Origin: Isoetes taiwanensis
Lineage: Eukaryota; Streptophyta; Lycopodiopsida; Isoetales; Isoetaceae
Length of the DNA: 64,000 nucleotides
Assembly: GCA_021234155.1 (NCBI GenBank)
Contig: JAJEKV010000039.1
Coordinates: forward strand, 13,093,156 to 13,157,155
Direction of reading: 5' to 3'
The notes under the pieces are model-generated. The model was given only the letters and a program-made list of their open reading frames with translations, did not search any database and was not told where the DNA came from. Of the stretch, positions 1-11,484 are shown piece after piece (position 1 is the first letter of the stretch; every line of letters begins with the position of its first letter). The position numbers were made by a program, and so were the translations under genes.

Positions 1-1040
1 TTCACCAGTTGCATGTTGCTTCCACCTTGCTTGAGTGGAGAGGGATAATAGGACCCAATTCTGTCCGTTTTATACTACCATATGTATCCTATCATGGCGT
101 TCAGGGCTGTACATGGGTGGTACTTGCCTTTTTGTAATTGGCGAGGAGGGACAAGAAAAATAGTTTGCAATTCTTTAAGATGTGTAGGTGGGCGGCGAAT
201 TAGAGCAGTTATTGAAGACTATCGATAAGATTTGGTACATTTTAGACAACCCTGTTGATGCTCGTCATGGATGTAGATTGGTACAATGATTATTTATTTT
301 TATTATTTTTTTGTTCTGAGTATCCTCTCGGGTTCAAGTATATATTCAAGATGTACGAGTTCAATCATTTACGCCCATTACTGTAGAGATTGGACTCATT
401 TTACTCATAACCCAGCATCACCAAGTTTTATGGCAAGGCCCATTCACTTATTGATTGCCTCAAACAATTGTGCTATTGTCCATGGGCCCATGTTCTTTCC
501 ATTTTAATTTGTCCTTGTTGAATGGTCTGACTATAGCTCTCATATTTCCCGAAGCCCTCTCTTGCTCCAATATAAACAGGTTCTACTTAGCAGGATTCTC
601 CATCTGCTCCTCGGCCTCCATGCTCCTAGATCCATCCCCTCAATGGATATCACAAAACCACATGCACCTTGCCCCCCTGCTCTTTGATTCACGACTCCTC
701 CATCTCGGTCTGGAACGCAAATGTTGGTAGTACAAAATCGAAATACGCCCAAGAGCAAATTGAAGAGGCTCGTGGGCGTTATATGGACATTGGTCGGTGG
801 CATCCACCCACCACCTAAACATCCACGGCTCTTCGTCTAACCCACAGAGAGGTAACAAGGATCTAATTCTCTGCGTCCCAGTCTCGGTTTGCTCCTTGGT
901 GCGCCTCCATTGCATCCCAGGTGAGTGGCTTTGATCCACTTGAGGTGGGCTGATTTGGTTGATAGGGTTGCCATGCACGGTGCAGGAAACCTCCATTCCT
1001 TAGGACACTTTGGGTGGAGTCTCATCTGAATTGGCCCCAT
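1..1040. other. No assignable gene; possibly 5' part of a decayed LINE
   Basis: No continuous reading frame in this stretch matches a family I know. It lies directly upstream of LINE endonuclease motifs on the + strand, so part of it may be the decayed first open reading frame or 5' leader of that element. No CCHC knuckle could be read to support that. Short frames on both strands overlap each other and look like chance openings. Confidence 0.3.
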
Positions 1041-1456
1041 CACAAAGATCGGTCACGGTTAGTCTCATGGAATGTTAGGGGTATCCTCCCCCTCAAGCGG
1101 AGTCACAATATTTCTTTTTGCCTCTAGATTGGATGCTCGGGTTTGCTTATGCTCTTTAAAGAGCATGATGTCGTCAAGGGAGACATATCAAAGCTTGATT
1201 TATATGATTGGTGGCACCCAATGTCCTTGCTCGCATTTGATTACACTAGGTCCCTTGAGGGTTGTGATACTTCAGCTTCCTTCCTTGCAGGTCTCATCTT
1301 TACTCGGTGGTCGCTTTGGCGTCGTTGGGCCCTAATTGTATACGGGGAACAGGGTTAAATATGATACAGTGTTTATGCCCACAATAGACTACTCATCAGA
1401 GAGCTTCACTGTGGGCCTCTTCTGAGAAGATTTCGAGCTTGGGAGAACACATTTCA

Positions 1457-1486
1457 TGGCTGCTTGTTGGGGATCTCAATATGGTG
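1457..1486 (+). other. LINE endonuclease GDxN motif
   Basis: The frame reads WLLVGDLNMV. In exonuclease-endonuclease-phosphatase domains of plant LINEs the equivalent is W-x-x-GDFN, whose Asp and Asn belong to the active site. Leu replaces Phe here, a common variant. It is the clearest single motif in this element. Confidence 0.7.
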
Positions 1487-3495
1487 AAGTGGAGTGCGAT
1501 CGGTTTGGGGAAGCGACCTCTACACGGTGGGTATGCGGTTTTGGCGGCGGTGGCCGTCTACTCCACAGCTACAACCTCGGGAGTTGATGGTGAAGGTGCC
1601 TTCCCACTTGGTGCAATGTCCCAAGTTGGTGGGGGAGTCGCAAGCTCGGTTGGATAGAGCTTATTGGAATGCGGATATAGTTGCGGCACTTCGGTCTCTT
1701 TCGATTCTGTCTGAGAGATAACTCGATTCGGACCACCATCCATAATTCATCTACGAATGAGCCCACTATGACGGCGGCTGGAAGGGCGATGTTTAAGCAA
1801 ACGTGAAGTTCTTAAAGGATCTTGCTTTCAAGAAGGTTGCAAGAATACTTGGAGGAATGACTGCTGTCCCGGTATGGCATAGTGTTAATTCTGCAGTCAA
1901 GGGTTTTGCAAAGGTGGGGTCGAGGTACTGCTGACGGTGGGTACTTTCTTGGACACTTTGTGTATCGAGGACTGCTCCATTCTCGTAGGGGACTCCTCCG
2001 GATGTTCTTGATACCATTGATATTTTGGCAGGATCCCAAGCATTGGAGGAGGGAGCAAATTCGACAAGCAAAAAGATGGCGGTCTGCGGTGGTTTCGTGG
2101 CGGAGGCGGATATGCAATTCTTTTGGGCGTGCATTAGGCGTCGCATGACATCGCCATGTCCTCATTGCTTTTCTTGAATGGTTCGATGCTAGCAGTAGGT
2201 GAACTCGAGCATGCATAACCACTTCGACGTTTTTGTAAACATCTTCCCTTTCAATTAAATGCAAGATGCTGTTTTATCTAAGTTTCCCCATCATCTACGG
2301 TGGCGGTGATGGGGCGGCTATGGCGGTATACGATTAAAATCGGCGGTCTTTACAGGCCCCGAAAAGAGACAAATGCCCCAATGCGACTTTTCAGCTTCTC
2401 CATTTTCTGCGTGGCCCCATTTGGCGGCATGGGAGGACATCTTTTACAGCCATGCCCTCTATCCACCCTGACCAGAACTCTCCATGGCGTTGCGTGGCAC
2501 CCTTTGCCTCCGGTCTCAGCACCTCATTGGCAGCCTCGGTTCATCCCCTTACCGTGAAGAGGCGATGGGTTCTTGCAGTGTTGTCTCTATTCAAGCATGG
2601 TATGAGGGAGGGTGGCCTCTGTCTTGTAGCCTGAATTTGAGCCAAAGTTCCTCTCTCGTTGGGATGTCTCTGCCTGGGAGTCGCGAGAAAATTTGCCTCT
2701 CATGAGTGCAAGTTGGTGTTCTTTGAAGGGTTGCCATAGGAATTTGTATGAAAATATTCACAAGGTAAGCAATTTATCGGATGATTATATACTTCTTTTA
2801 GCACCACAACCCATCCGGTTGCGGATGGGTGCACCTATTTCCCACGGCCCACTTTACAGCAACCGTGCATGGCGATGGCTTTGAAACCCACCCTAAAGTC
2901 TTTGTCTCTGTGGTGGCGGAGTTGCTCCCACAGTGCACGAGGATTGTGCACCTTTCGCCTCGCTATGATCCTACATATCGCGGTGGCACACTCTTGCCTC
3001 TGGGACGTTGAGACTCTTGGGCCCATTGTCTCTCTTTGATTGTCACGGGGTTTCAGCAGTAGTAGTCACAGCTGCAAAGGTTTGACTTTCCGCAGTACAT
3101 TGGGCTGATGCATCCTTTTGGCGTCCTATCAATGCATGGCCTCCAGCTAAACAAAGGGCATTCATCCCGGATTTAGGTTGAAACCCTATGAGTGATGGGG
3201 CGTCGCAATTCATCTTCGGGGCATTTATTCTATACGCACCTGATGTTATTACGATTGGCCCGAAGAAAAAGATATTGGCGACCCTCGGTATTTCTTCCCT
3301 TGACTCGGGCCGGGTGGAGCGCGCTCCCGGATTCGGTATCTGAATTGATTCTTAACTCGTGTTGTGATCTCCTATTACGGAGTAAGTACACATTGTGCTC
3401 CAGGCTGGTGCTCTGTGCTTTCTGGCCTCTGATTTAGATGAGACATAAATTTTGTACTTTTCTACAGTTAATAACTTTTTTGACTTCGTCCCTTC

Positions 3496-3509
3496 AAAAA
3501 AAAAAAAAA
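3496..3509 (+). other. Poly(A) tail closing the LINE fragment
   Basis: A run of 14 A follows TCCCTTC, in the same orientation as the endonuclease motifs upstream. Such a tail is typical of target-primed reverse transcription. I could not define a target-site duplication because the 5' end of the element is not recognisable. Confidence 0.65.
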
Positions 3510-6369
3510 TATATATATTCAAGATGTTTATGATATAATCTAAATATATGTAGGTAGATGATATTGATGTCTCCTCCAAAATAGATGTGGATTTTGATTT
3601 AATGTTGTCCATAGAAACGCATATGAAATAAAGCAATAATTGATTCATCCATAACCAATGTGGATGGGTGCAGCTCAAGCAGCCGGAAGTGTTCCCTTGC
3701 GTGAAAAAGAACACAAAGGTACAATCCAGAAACATTATATGTGTATAGGTACTTTCAAGAATGCTTGGCCTCTTTGGGAATGTAAAATTCTGAAGAATTG
3801 CAAAGATTGATCGATCCTTTGCTAGGGACTGCATGAGACATTTGGCTTGTGGCCTGTGGTTTCTATCTCTGGATCAAGAATTTTGCTTATTGGGAAGAAG
3901 ATATATCATTATCTGCAGACGCATTTTGTTAGAAGTTGGATTCGGCCTTATCTCGGGACACATATAGAAGTGGGCGAGGAACCAACATTCCATTAATGTC
4001 CTTATGTGGATCCAGTGCGATTGAAAACTGCCAGCAAACTTTGACTAAATATACTTGGCGTGTAAAGTTTATGGAATAATTCCAATCACGCATCGATAGG
4101 CGTGGGGGCATGTGATGAGGTTGAAGTTTATTAATTGTCGGCCCGGGGGTTCCTTGGCAATGTGCGAGAGTTATCAACAGTTCTAATATTTGTAGGCGAT
4201 ACAATTGTGAATCTAGAGTGTCAAGGGAGGGAGGAAGATTTTTGCAGATATGCAGTTTATCCTTGGTATATACTATTAAAAGCACTTAAACATTGGAGAT
4301 GAGTTATTCATCAACTACTCGCTATGATAGACTTCTACCGGTGAAATGGAACAATAGTATTGTTGTACTTAAAAGAAAAAGGAAAAAGCGAGCATTTTTT
4401 TAGTATGATTTTTGTCTGTTCATGAGTATGCATATGGTTGTATATATTTTATACTTATTATTATTTGACATGATGTTTTAATACGTTACTCTGCTTAATA
4501 TGAACTCATTCAGGCAATCTCCATCCAGATCCATTAGTTCTGATTCTGATGAAACCTATACATTAAATGAGTTTCAAGCGGTAGCGCTTTCAATATGAAG
4601 ATATTGCATCTGGGCGATCAATATGAAGGGATGAACCTATTCGAGCCGAGAACAAAGTCTTTCATAGCGAGCCGTTATAATATGTTGCACGATCTTCCCA
4701 GAATTACGTGTGCTTTAGATGATGCCGGATGGTGGTGGAAGGACATGAAACAGGGGTAATAAATACCCTTTGAGGACTGGTGCGTCTTAGGCGGTGGCCC
4801 TATTGTTATCAAAGCAACGGTTGTTTCCTGCGTCTGAACCTCGTTTATGGCGTGCACCTTTAATTCACAATCTCAAACAAAGTTCCAAGTGGAGCAATGC
4901 TGAGTGTCTACTGCTCTAATGGGTGACATACTTATCAACTCTTTCTATCTTACCACCACATCTCCATCTTTTTATCTTACCACTCTTAGATCGCGGTTAT
5001 TGCACGAGAAGATCCTTCTGGAGAAGAGCAATATGCCTCTGAAAGCGGATCTCAAATTTAAAAACATGATTCAAGTAGCGCCCTTAGATTTATAAAGTCT
5101 GTGTACGGCCATGTCAGAATGTTTGATCTTCTACACGAGCAAAAGTCCACTCACATTGTCTAGTATATATGTAATACAGCGAAAGTCGGGAATGACAACC
5201 TCAAGGGAAAAACGATTACCTCGGAAGGTTGTTGACCTTTCCAATAATCCCAAAGGTGCCTTGCATCTACCACTTCTCCACGGATAGTTGCAGATTCACT
5301 TATTTTTCAATACTTATATATTACCTATAATTTATTCTAATATATTATATAGGTTAAAGCTGATGTTTCGTTTACCAAGACTTGTTTAAGCTAGCCTAAT
5401 GGACTTCACGGCTATACATGCATCTAGTGATAGGCCAATGCAAGTCCAGGAAGCGATGCGGCTTGGAAGCATGTCGATGCGACATGGCTGACTTTGGAAA
5501 GAACCACGTGCGTCGTTTGGGCGCACAGCCACCTGGCGTAAACCCATATAGTACACAATCATTCACATGGTCTACATAGCGTTGATGTATAGTTAACTAC
5601 AACATACCCCCATGGTTGTTGATGAAGTGTAGGCATTATTATGACTTTGTTGTTGATACAGGGAGCCAAGTAATTTAGATGTGTACACCTAAGAATAATT
5701 GTGGATGAGTTCTGCCTTTGTGGAACACAGGTATTCAGGTCGATGCACATAAAATGGCGTTTTCAATCTGAGGAGATATACTATTGTAGACTATGCATGA
5801 CTTAGTTTACTTTGGCCAGTGCAGGTTTACGGCAGCAGGGGCACTCACACCATGATAACAACAGGAAAAAGTTGCGACAAAATCACTCTAAGCATCTGAA
5901 GAAGTAGTATCACGAGGGTTTTAGGAAGTATTTGCGCTCCTGCGCACCCCTTAGGAAACGGTGTGCACAATTGGTGCCTTGCTTGTAGACTATCACAAAA
6001 TCTGACGAGAATTACCATGCGAGAATGGGTGGCGTTGGGATAAGAAGGAAGAGGGAATACTGCGAGGAAATCAGCGAGGAGAGGCACTACTTGGTGAGGG
6101 AAAATAAATGGTGACCTAGAGAGTGAGAATGAGGAATTGCTCTACGTGGTGGCAAGGAAGGCAGCCGGAGGGAGGAAGTCTTTCACTACTTGGAAGTATG
6201 AAAAGGGAAATACATTTTTATAGACTACTATATTGGACTTCAAATACGGCTGGAAGTATGACAAACTTAATGCTTGATAAGTTAAAAAACCACCATACGA
6301 GGGTTATTCGAAGAAAAACGTGTGATGATAAGAATCTTTATCAAAGCTATCTGATATACATCATCATGA
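3510..6369. other. Anonymous intergenic DNA
   Basis: No gene or repeat family could be recognised. Frames here are short, overlap on opposite strands and lack domain signatures. The minus-strand frame of about 160 codons between 3352 and 3834 runs across the LINE poly(A) tail and is low-complexity at its end, so it is not credible. The composition is AT-rich with no long tandem arrays. Confidence 0.5.
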
Positions 6370-7262
6370 AATAAATGTGTATGTACATGTCATGTGGCGT
6401 GCGAAGGACATAAGTCGCATGTCCATGACCTCACGAAGGTATGATCCCCGCTTGCGATGCGGTGCTCAATGTCGCGGCTGGCGGGCGACCAGCTGACGCA
6501 TAGCGTGAGGGGATTTGATCATATCTTTGGGCAACTTTGAAGGGTATGAAGTTCATCCTCAATGACTCCCATTTGGCCAGGCATTAGCCAGGCACGTCAC
6601 GGCGTGGCTCACCAATCCCATGCCCGTCTCAATTCGAAGATGATGTGCCCTTGTGCGAATGGAGGCAATGATGCTGCGTCTTTTCTGCATGGGCAGGTAG
6701 ATTGAAGTAGAGGTAGCGTGCGGGCCTGGATTGAATGTGGGATTTATGTGAATGCCCGATAGTGTCTTTGTCTTGATCTGTTCAAAGGCGGCATCCCAAA
6801 GCTTGCTGATGAAGCAAGCGTCAAGATATTACCTCAAGCATGGTGATGCGCCTCTGTTTACACATGTATGCACAGTACTCACACGCATTCCATCTAGCTA
6901 TCCATTGAGCTCTCTTTTCCCTCGGCCGGGCCTTGGTATTTGTGGCTACATGCCATGATATAAGCTAAGCTTAGGGAGATGAGCATAAAATTACATATTG
7001 ACCACCTTACGAAAATAGACAATGTGGCGATCAAAACACCCTCTGAAGAGCAAGAATCTGTCTCCTACTTGATGGTGATATGGGACTATGGACTTCACCC
7101 AGTGCTGCGTACGAGAAGGCTTTACTTTTTGCTCCAAGAATCATTCAAGTAGCGAGGGGGATACTCACTGGGCCCCATACTTCAACCCGTATAAAAGGGC
7201 CGAGGGCTCACTTAAGACCTTGAGCAGGGTGTGGCCCGGTGGGCCCAATCATACAACTCGGC
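6370..7262 (+). repeat. Dispersed repeat P, copy 1
   Basis: This stretch aligns by eye, in the same orientation, with 62230-63125. Shared anchors in order are GTCGCATGTCCATGACCTC near 6410, GAAGGGTATGAAGTTCATCC near 6540, CTCAATTCGAAGATGATGTG near 6630, GGGATTTATGTG near 6740, CATTCCATCTAGC near 6885, TTGACCACCTTACGAAAATAG near 6997 and TATGGGACTATGGACTTCACC near 7079. No protein-coding potential is shared between the copies, so this is a non-coding part of a mobile element, perhaps an LTR or a non-autonomous element. It runs directly into repeat A. Confidence 0.75.
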
Positions 7263-8380
7263 TCTATGACTATTGTTATAGAGAAGAAGAAAAGCTAGCT
7301 CCACTCTGAAATTGTTATTAGTATTTGGAGGATAAGGCTGGACACTAGTGTCTAGACATGGCGTGATTGTGGCCCATATCAAATAAGTCAATAATTAATG
7401 AATCCCCTATTGAGTGGCATGTTTTCATAATTAAAGCTAAAGCACATATGTAGTGATGAAGAATTTTCTATGGAATGATGCAGCACAAGATTGAAATACC
7501 TTTCACTCTCGCAATTCATTCTCTGAGAAGAGGAGCATAGTTCTATGCTTGCTAATGGGCACCGATGCAAGGCACATAGGGATGTAAATGCCCACATGAT
7601 TTATGTGCATCGGCTATGCACTAGATTCGAACATGCCATAGGGTCGAACATAGAGATAAATGATTATAGAGAAGAAAAGCTAGCTCATTGAATTCTATAT
7701 GCCTAATATTATGCACATCCTCAGTGCAATCCTTCTGATAGGCTAGGTCTATTGGTCTTTGTGTGTGATAAAAAACCATTCAATTCAATTTTCTATTTTT
7801 CTCTTCCCCCCTCCCCTTTTTGGTATACATTATATCGAGAAGGAAAGAGCGAGATTTAACACATGGGCTCAAAGAAGCCACATAGGCTCAACATTATCCC
7901 CTAGACTTCGAACATGCCACCTAGAGGCTCCAATAAAGGATCAAATATATGCCACATAAACTAAGAGAAAATAATGTCCTGACACATGGCGTCACAATGA
8001 CATGTTGCCACTGAAGCTCAAACATTACCGTGGCTCAAACAGCCGCACTCGTCAAACTTATGCGACTAGGCTCGAATATGATGCGTGATACTTACACAGG
8101 ATCAAACATGTCACATACTAAAACAAAAATATCGTATATGGCGTCGCCAATAACAAAACACCACGTGTAAGAAGCGTTGCATTTTTCTTGAGAGATTGAA
8201 CATGCCACCTAGGTTCAAACAAGCCTCTTAGGCTCAAGCATTGCCCCTAGGCTCAAACATGCCCCAATATCAAACATATCACATACTAAAATAAAAAATC
8301 GTAAATGAAGTCACCAATAACAAAATAAATCGCATGCGGCGTCGGCATAACGTCAAAATGTCATTTCTTCTTTTGGGTGA
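7263..8380 (+). repeat. Long direct repeat A, left copy
   Basis: This segment is repeated in the same orientation at about 11485-12600. Matching anchors include TATAGAGAAG with AAAGCTAGCTCC near 7277, GGAGGATAAGGCTGGAC near 7326, TCAATAATTAATGAATCCC near 7388, GTGATGAAGAATTTTCT near 7452 and CACAAGATTGAAATACC near 7485. Its second half is a degenerate array of CTCAAACATGCCAC-like units. Two A copies around a non-coding core resemble long terminal repeats of a non-autonomous retroelement. However, I found no primer-binding site, polypurine tract or clean target duplication, so that reading is open. Confidence 0.7.
7840..8300 (+). repeat. Degenerate CTCAAACATGCCAC array, left
   Basis: Imperfect copies of a motif close to GGCTCAAACATGCCACCTA recur through this stretch, mixed with diverged variants. 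A subsegment is itself duplicated: AAACATGTCACATACTAAAA near 8103 recurs as AAACATATCACATACTAAAA near 8273, a spacing of about 170 bp. The same motif forms a denser array at 11820-12400 in the same orientation. Confidence 0.7.
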
Positions 8381-8384
8381 ACGC

Positions 8385-9456
8385 AGGTGGTCTTACGGCC
8401 CAATGGAAGAAGAGCAAATCACGGTTCTAAATGAGGGGAAGCTTTTCGTCGATCGCGGGGAAGCGTTGAGGAAGAGGACTTTTGAGGCAAGTTGCTTTGA
8501 GAGTTTTAGGGCGAATGCTCAGGCGACAACCCCATATTTCAAGGCGGCGCCAAGGTCCTAGCCGAATCGACAAGGATAGGGCCTCCGAAGCGTAAACCAC
8601 AATGAGTTGCAGTTCTTGAAGGGTTTGCGTTTGGAGGCCCAAGTTTTGTCCCTTTGCACTTGGGACTGGCGAAGGCGCACTTGGGGCACCACCGAAACAA
8701 GCGAGGCTGGCGGAATGGAGTTTGGATCACGCCCTCCCCTCTAGATGTGGCAATAAAGTTGAAGAACACGCTTTTGCGTGCTTGAGCATCCATAAATTAA
8801 GTAATTAACACATAGCAGGTTAAGAATTTAGAGTTTTTACCAAGCCCGGCTTCCTAAGTCATACCTGACATCTGAGGCCAATTTTGAATTCAGGACGAGG
8901 TTTTGATGAAGGAGTTAGCGTGGAAATTAGTCCATGCGGCGGGTTGTTGGGCGTAGAACAGGACCCTTCCCCAGATCCAAACAGGAACCCGAGGAGGACC
9001 TTGCAAAGCCTCCCTCCCGCGAGGGGAGGGAGAGCAAGGAGCTGAGGCGGGACCCAAAAGTTCAGAGGCTGACCTTTTCACAGCCCGGCTCCCAGGGGGC
9101 CGTATGCTAATGACCACCACCCTTTGAGATTTCGGTTCCCACTATCCGTCGTTGAATACTCCATTCATGGGCCTACATTTCGGGCAAGTCAGCGGGAAAA
9201 ATCCAAGATGGTCAGGAAAGCGTATCAAACGCGGAAGGCGTCTGCGAGGCGGCCAGTGTGGCGGGGTGTTTTGTCGTTTGGAGCCTTTGTGGGCCAGCCC
9301 GGAATGGAAGTCGAGCTTTGCCACATGCGTCGAGGAATGCGTGAGAATTACCTAGGGACAAGTTACGGTGGCAGTTTGCATGAAAGGAGCGGCGTCGCCA
9401 CATATATGCATTGGCCAAGGCATCCCTCCTATGCCAATTGACTTCGGCAGTCTTTG
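8385..9456 (+). repeat. Tandem 1.1-kb unit B, copy 1
   Basis: First of three head-to-tail copies. It carries the shared anchors GGCCCAATGGAAGA near 8398, TTTAGAGTTTTTACC near 8829, GGACCCTTCC at 8961 and GACCTTGCAAAG near 8998. Spacing from the GGACCC anchor to the next copy is 1131 bp. No coding sequence is conserved between the copies. The 5' edge is less certain because the GACATGAGCTACTTTGAAA start block seen in copies 2 and 3 is absent. Confidence 0.75.
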
Positions 9457-10552
9457 GACATGAGCTACTTTGAAACTACGGGAGAGTGGGTGGTCGCCAC
9501 GGCCCGCGAGCAGTCCCCGAGGGCAATGTCGGCCAGCAGGCCCAATGGAAGAGCCAAATCCGCAGTTCCCAGAGATAGGGGGGAGCTTGTCAGTCACCAA
9601 GGCCTTTTTGGAAGGACTTTTAGGGCAGCTGCCCAGGGTTTTAGGGCGTGCCACGGCGTGGACACTCTCCTCGCAAGCGCGGTAGCAAGGTCTGGTAGAA
9701 TGTCGACAAGGATATGGCCGAAGCGTAAACGGTGTCGAGGTTCTTGAAGGGTTTGCGTTTTGAGGAGGAGAGCAGTTGCAGTCCCTTGCACTTGGGATTT
9801 GGTCAAGGCGCACTTGGGAACCACCGGTAAGCAAGCTGGCGGAATGGAGTTTTGGATCTGCCCTCCTCAGATGTGGCAATTTTGGGGTTAGGGAAGCTGC
9901 GCTGCGATGTAGAAGACATCCATAAATTACATGAATTAATGCATATACGAGAATTAAATTAGAGTTTTTATCAATGGCTTCCTAAGTCATCACCGGCCAT
10001 ACATGCCAATTTACTAGAATTTTGGACAAGGTTTAGATCAAAGGAGTTAGCATTAAGGTGGTCAGTCTGGTCGTTCTTGGGCAGCCATTTGGGACCCTTC
10101 TAAAGTCAAACAAGGCGGGGACCTTGCAAGGCCTCAACTCAGGTAAGGACTCGAGGGCGGGACCCAAAAAGTTCGGCGGCCTTTCTGGCGGGGGCTCCCC
10201 GGTACACTAATGACCACCCTCCGGAGCTCGGTTCCCCTGCTCCAGGCCGGTGAGACCCTGATAAGATGGGCTGCTGCTTTGGTCAAGTCGGAAAAATCAA
10301 GGTCGATTATGGGAACTTATCCAAACCCTTGAGCGTTATGTGGCGACAATATAGCAGAAGTGTTTTTGTGGATTAGAACGCTGCGCGGAGGCCGGGGAGC
10401 GGAGATTGAATTTACCACATGCGTCAGGAATGGTAGCGAGTACCTTGGGACCAGAGATTGCCGCGGTCGGTTTTGCATGAGAAGAGAGCGTATGCCCTAC
10501 ATGGCGGTGATACGGCATCCACCTCCCATGCCCGATTGTCTGAGGGGTCTTG
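9457..10552 (+). repeat. Tandem 1.1-kb unit B, copy 2
   Basis: The copy opens with GACATGAGCTACTTTGAAA and repeats the anchors GGCCCAATGGAAGAGCCAAA near 9540, GAATTAAATTAGAGTTTTTA near 9951, CCTAAGTCATCACCGGC near 9981, GGACCCTTC at 10092 and GGGACCTTGCAAGGCCTC near 10117. It is more GC- and CpG-rich than the genes in this window. The reading frames within it are not conserved between copies, so none is annotated. Confidence 0.78.
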
Positions 10553-11484
10553 GACATGAGCTACTTTGAAATACGGGAGTGGGTGGTCTTTGGCCCGCGA
10601 GAAATTGGTCACCGAGGGGCAATATGCGTGCTCACGAGCCCAATTGAAGAGCCAAATCCTGATTCGGATATGGAAGCTTTCGCGTCGGTCGCCCGGGGAG
10701 CAGGAAGAGGACTTTTGGGGCAAGCTTGCTTCCGAGGAAGTTTTAGGGCAGTGTTACGGCTTGGGAGCCACCCCTCTCTACCGCTTCAAGCCTTGGCCGC
10801 CAAGATCACAGTGTCCCGAGCCCAGGCAAAGGATAGGGTCTCGAAAGCGAAGCTTCTGTGGTTGTCGGGGTTTTGAAGGCTTTGTGTTTTGGGGGCAGAT
10901 TTGGTCGCTTTGCGCGAACTGGCCAGGAAGGCTACATTTGAAAACACAAAGCAAATTAGGCCCAGCGGAATGGGTTGGATACGCCTACCATAAGATGGCA
11001 ATTCGAGTAGAAGCTTTGCGTGGCAAGGCATCCATAAATTCGTAGGTAATGCATATGCGGAATTAAATTCCAATTTTGCCAGGCGGCTTCTAAGTCATCA
11101 CCGGCATATGAGCCAATTTTTACGAATTGGGGACACCGGTTTGATCAAGGTTAAGCACATTAGGCCCGGTGGAGTGCGGTCGTTCTTAGGCGGCCAAGGC
11201 TGGGACCCTTCCCAAAGTCAAACAAGGCGGGGACCTTGCAAGGCCTCCTCACGGGAGGGAAACAGGACCAGAGGCGGGGACCCAAAAAGTTCACGAAGCG
11301 GCCTTTCTGGCGGCGCTCCCGAGAACATGCCGGTAGCCAACCACCCTCTTGAAGCTCGGTTCCCCTATCCAGGCAGATTTGAATCCTGGATTCATAGGCC
11401 TGCCGGTCAAGTCCAAAAATCAAAAGATTGGTCGAGGGGGAACTTATCAAGCCGCCAGGCGTCTGCCCGGGAATGAAGATAAAT
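10553..11484 (+). repeat. Tandem 1.1-kb unit B, copy 3
   Basis: Third copy, beginning with GACATGAGCTACTTTGAAA and carrying GAAGAGCCAAATCC near 10647, GAATTAAATTCCAATTTTG near 11059, CTAAGTCATCACCGGC near 11090, GGACCCTTCC at 11203 and GGGGACCTTGCAAGGCCTC near 11228. The GGACCC anchor is 1111 bp from the one in copy 2. The copy is shorter at its 3' end because repeat A begins there. Confidence 0.75.

Larger units (their letters stand above)
1041..3509 (+). mobile_element. Decayed L1-like LINE fragment with endonuclease motifs and poly(A) end
   Basis: Scattered over several + frames are the landmarks of a plant L1-clade apurinic endonuclease domain, in the right order. SWNVRGI followed by PLKR is encoded near 1065-1100. 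WLLVGDLNMV lies at 1457-1486, matching the W-x-x-GDFN block. ARLDRAYW lies near 1645-1670 and SDHHP at 1728-1742, the usual end of the domain. The region downstream, where reverse transcriptase should lie, is too decayed for me to read catalytic motifs. The fragment ends in a 14-base A run preceded by TCCCTTC, the same 3' end as a second LINE near 57.0 kb. Many frameshifts make this a dead copy. The 5' boundary is a guess. Confidence 0.72.

Noticed and set aside
3535-3575. VDDI-like text suggesting a Copia reverse transcriptase YVDD box
   Set aside because: The required frame has a stop next to it and no other Copia motif occurs nearby.
3352-3834. Minus frame of 160 codons
   Set aside because: It crosses the LINE poly(A) tail, has a low-complexity FFFFF segment and no domain.
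9352-9879. Minus frame of 175 codons in repeat B
   Set aside because: It is not preserved in the other two B copies and lies in GC-rich repeat DNA where long frames arise by chance.
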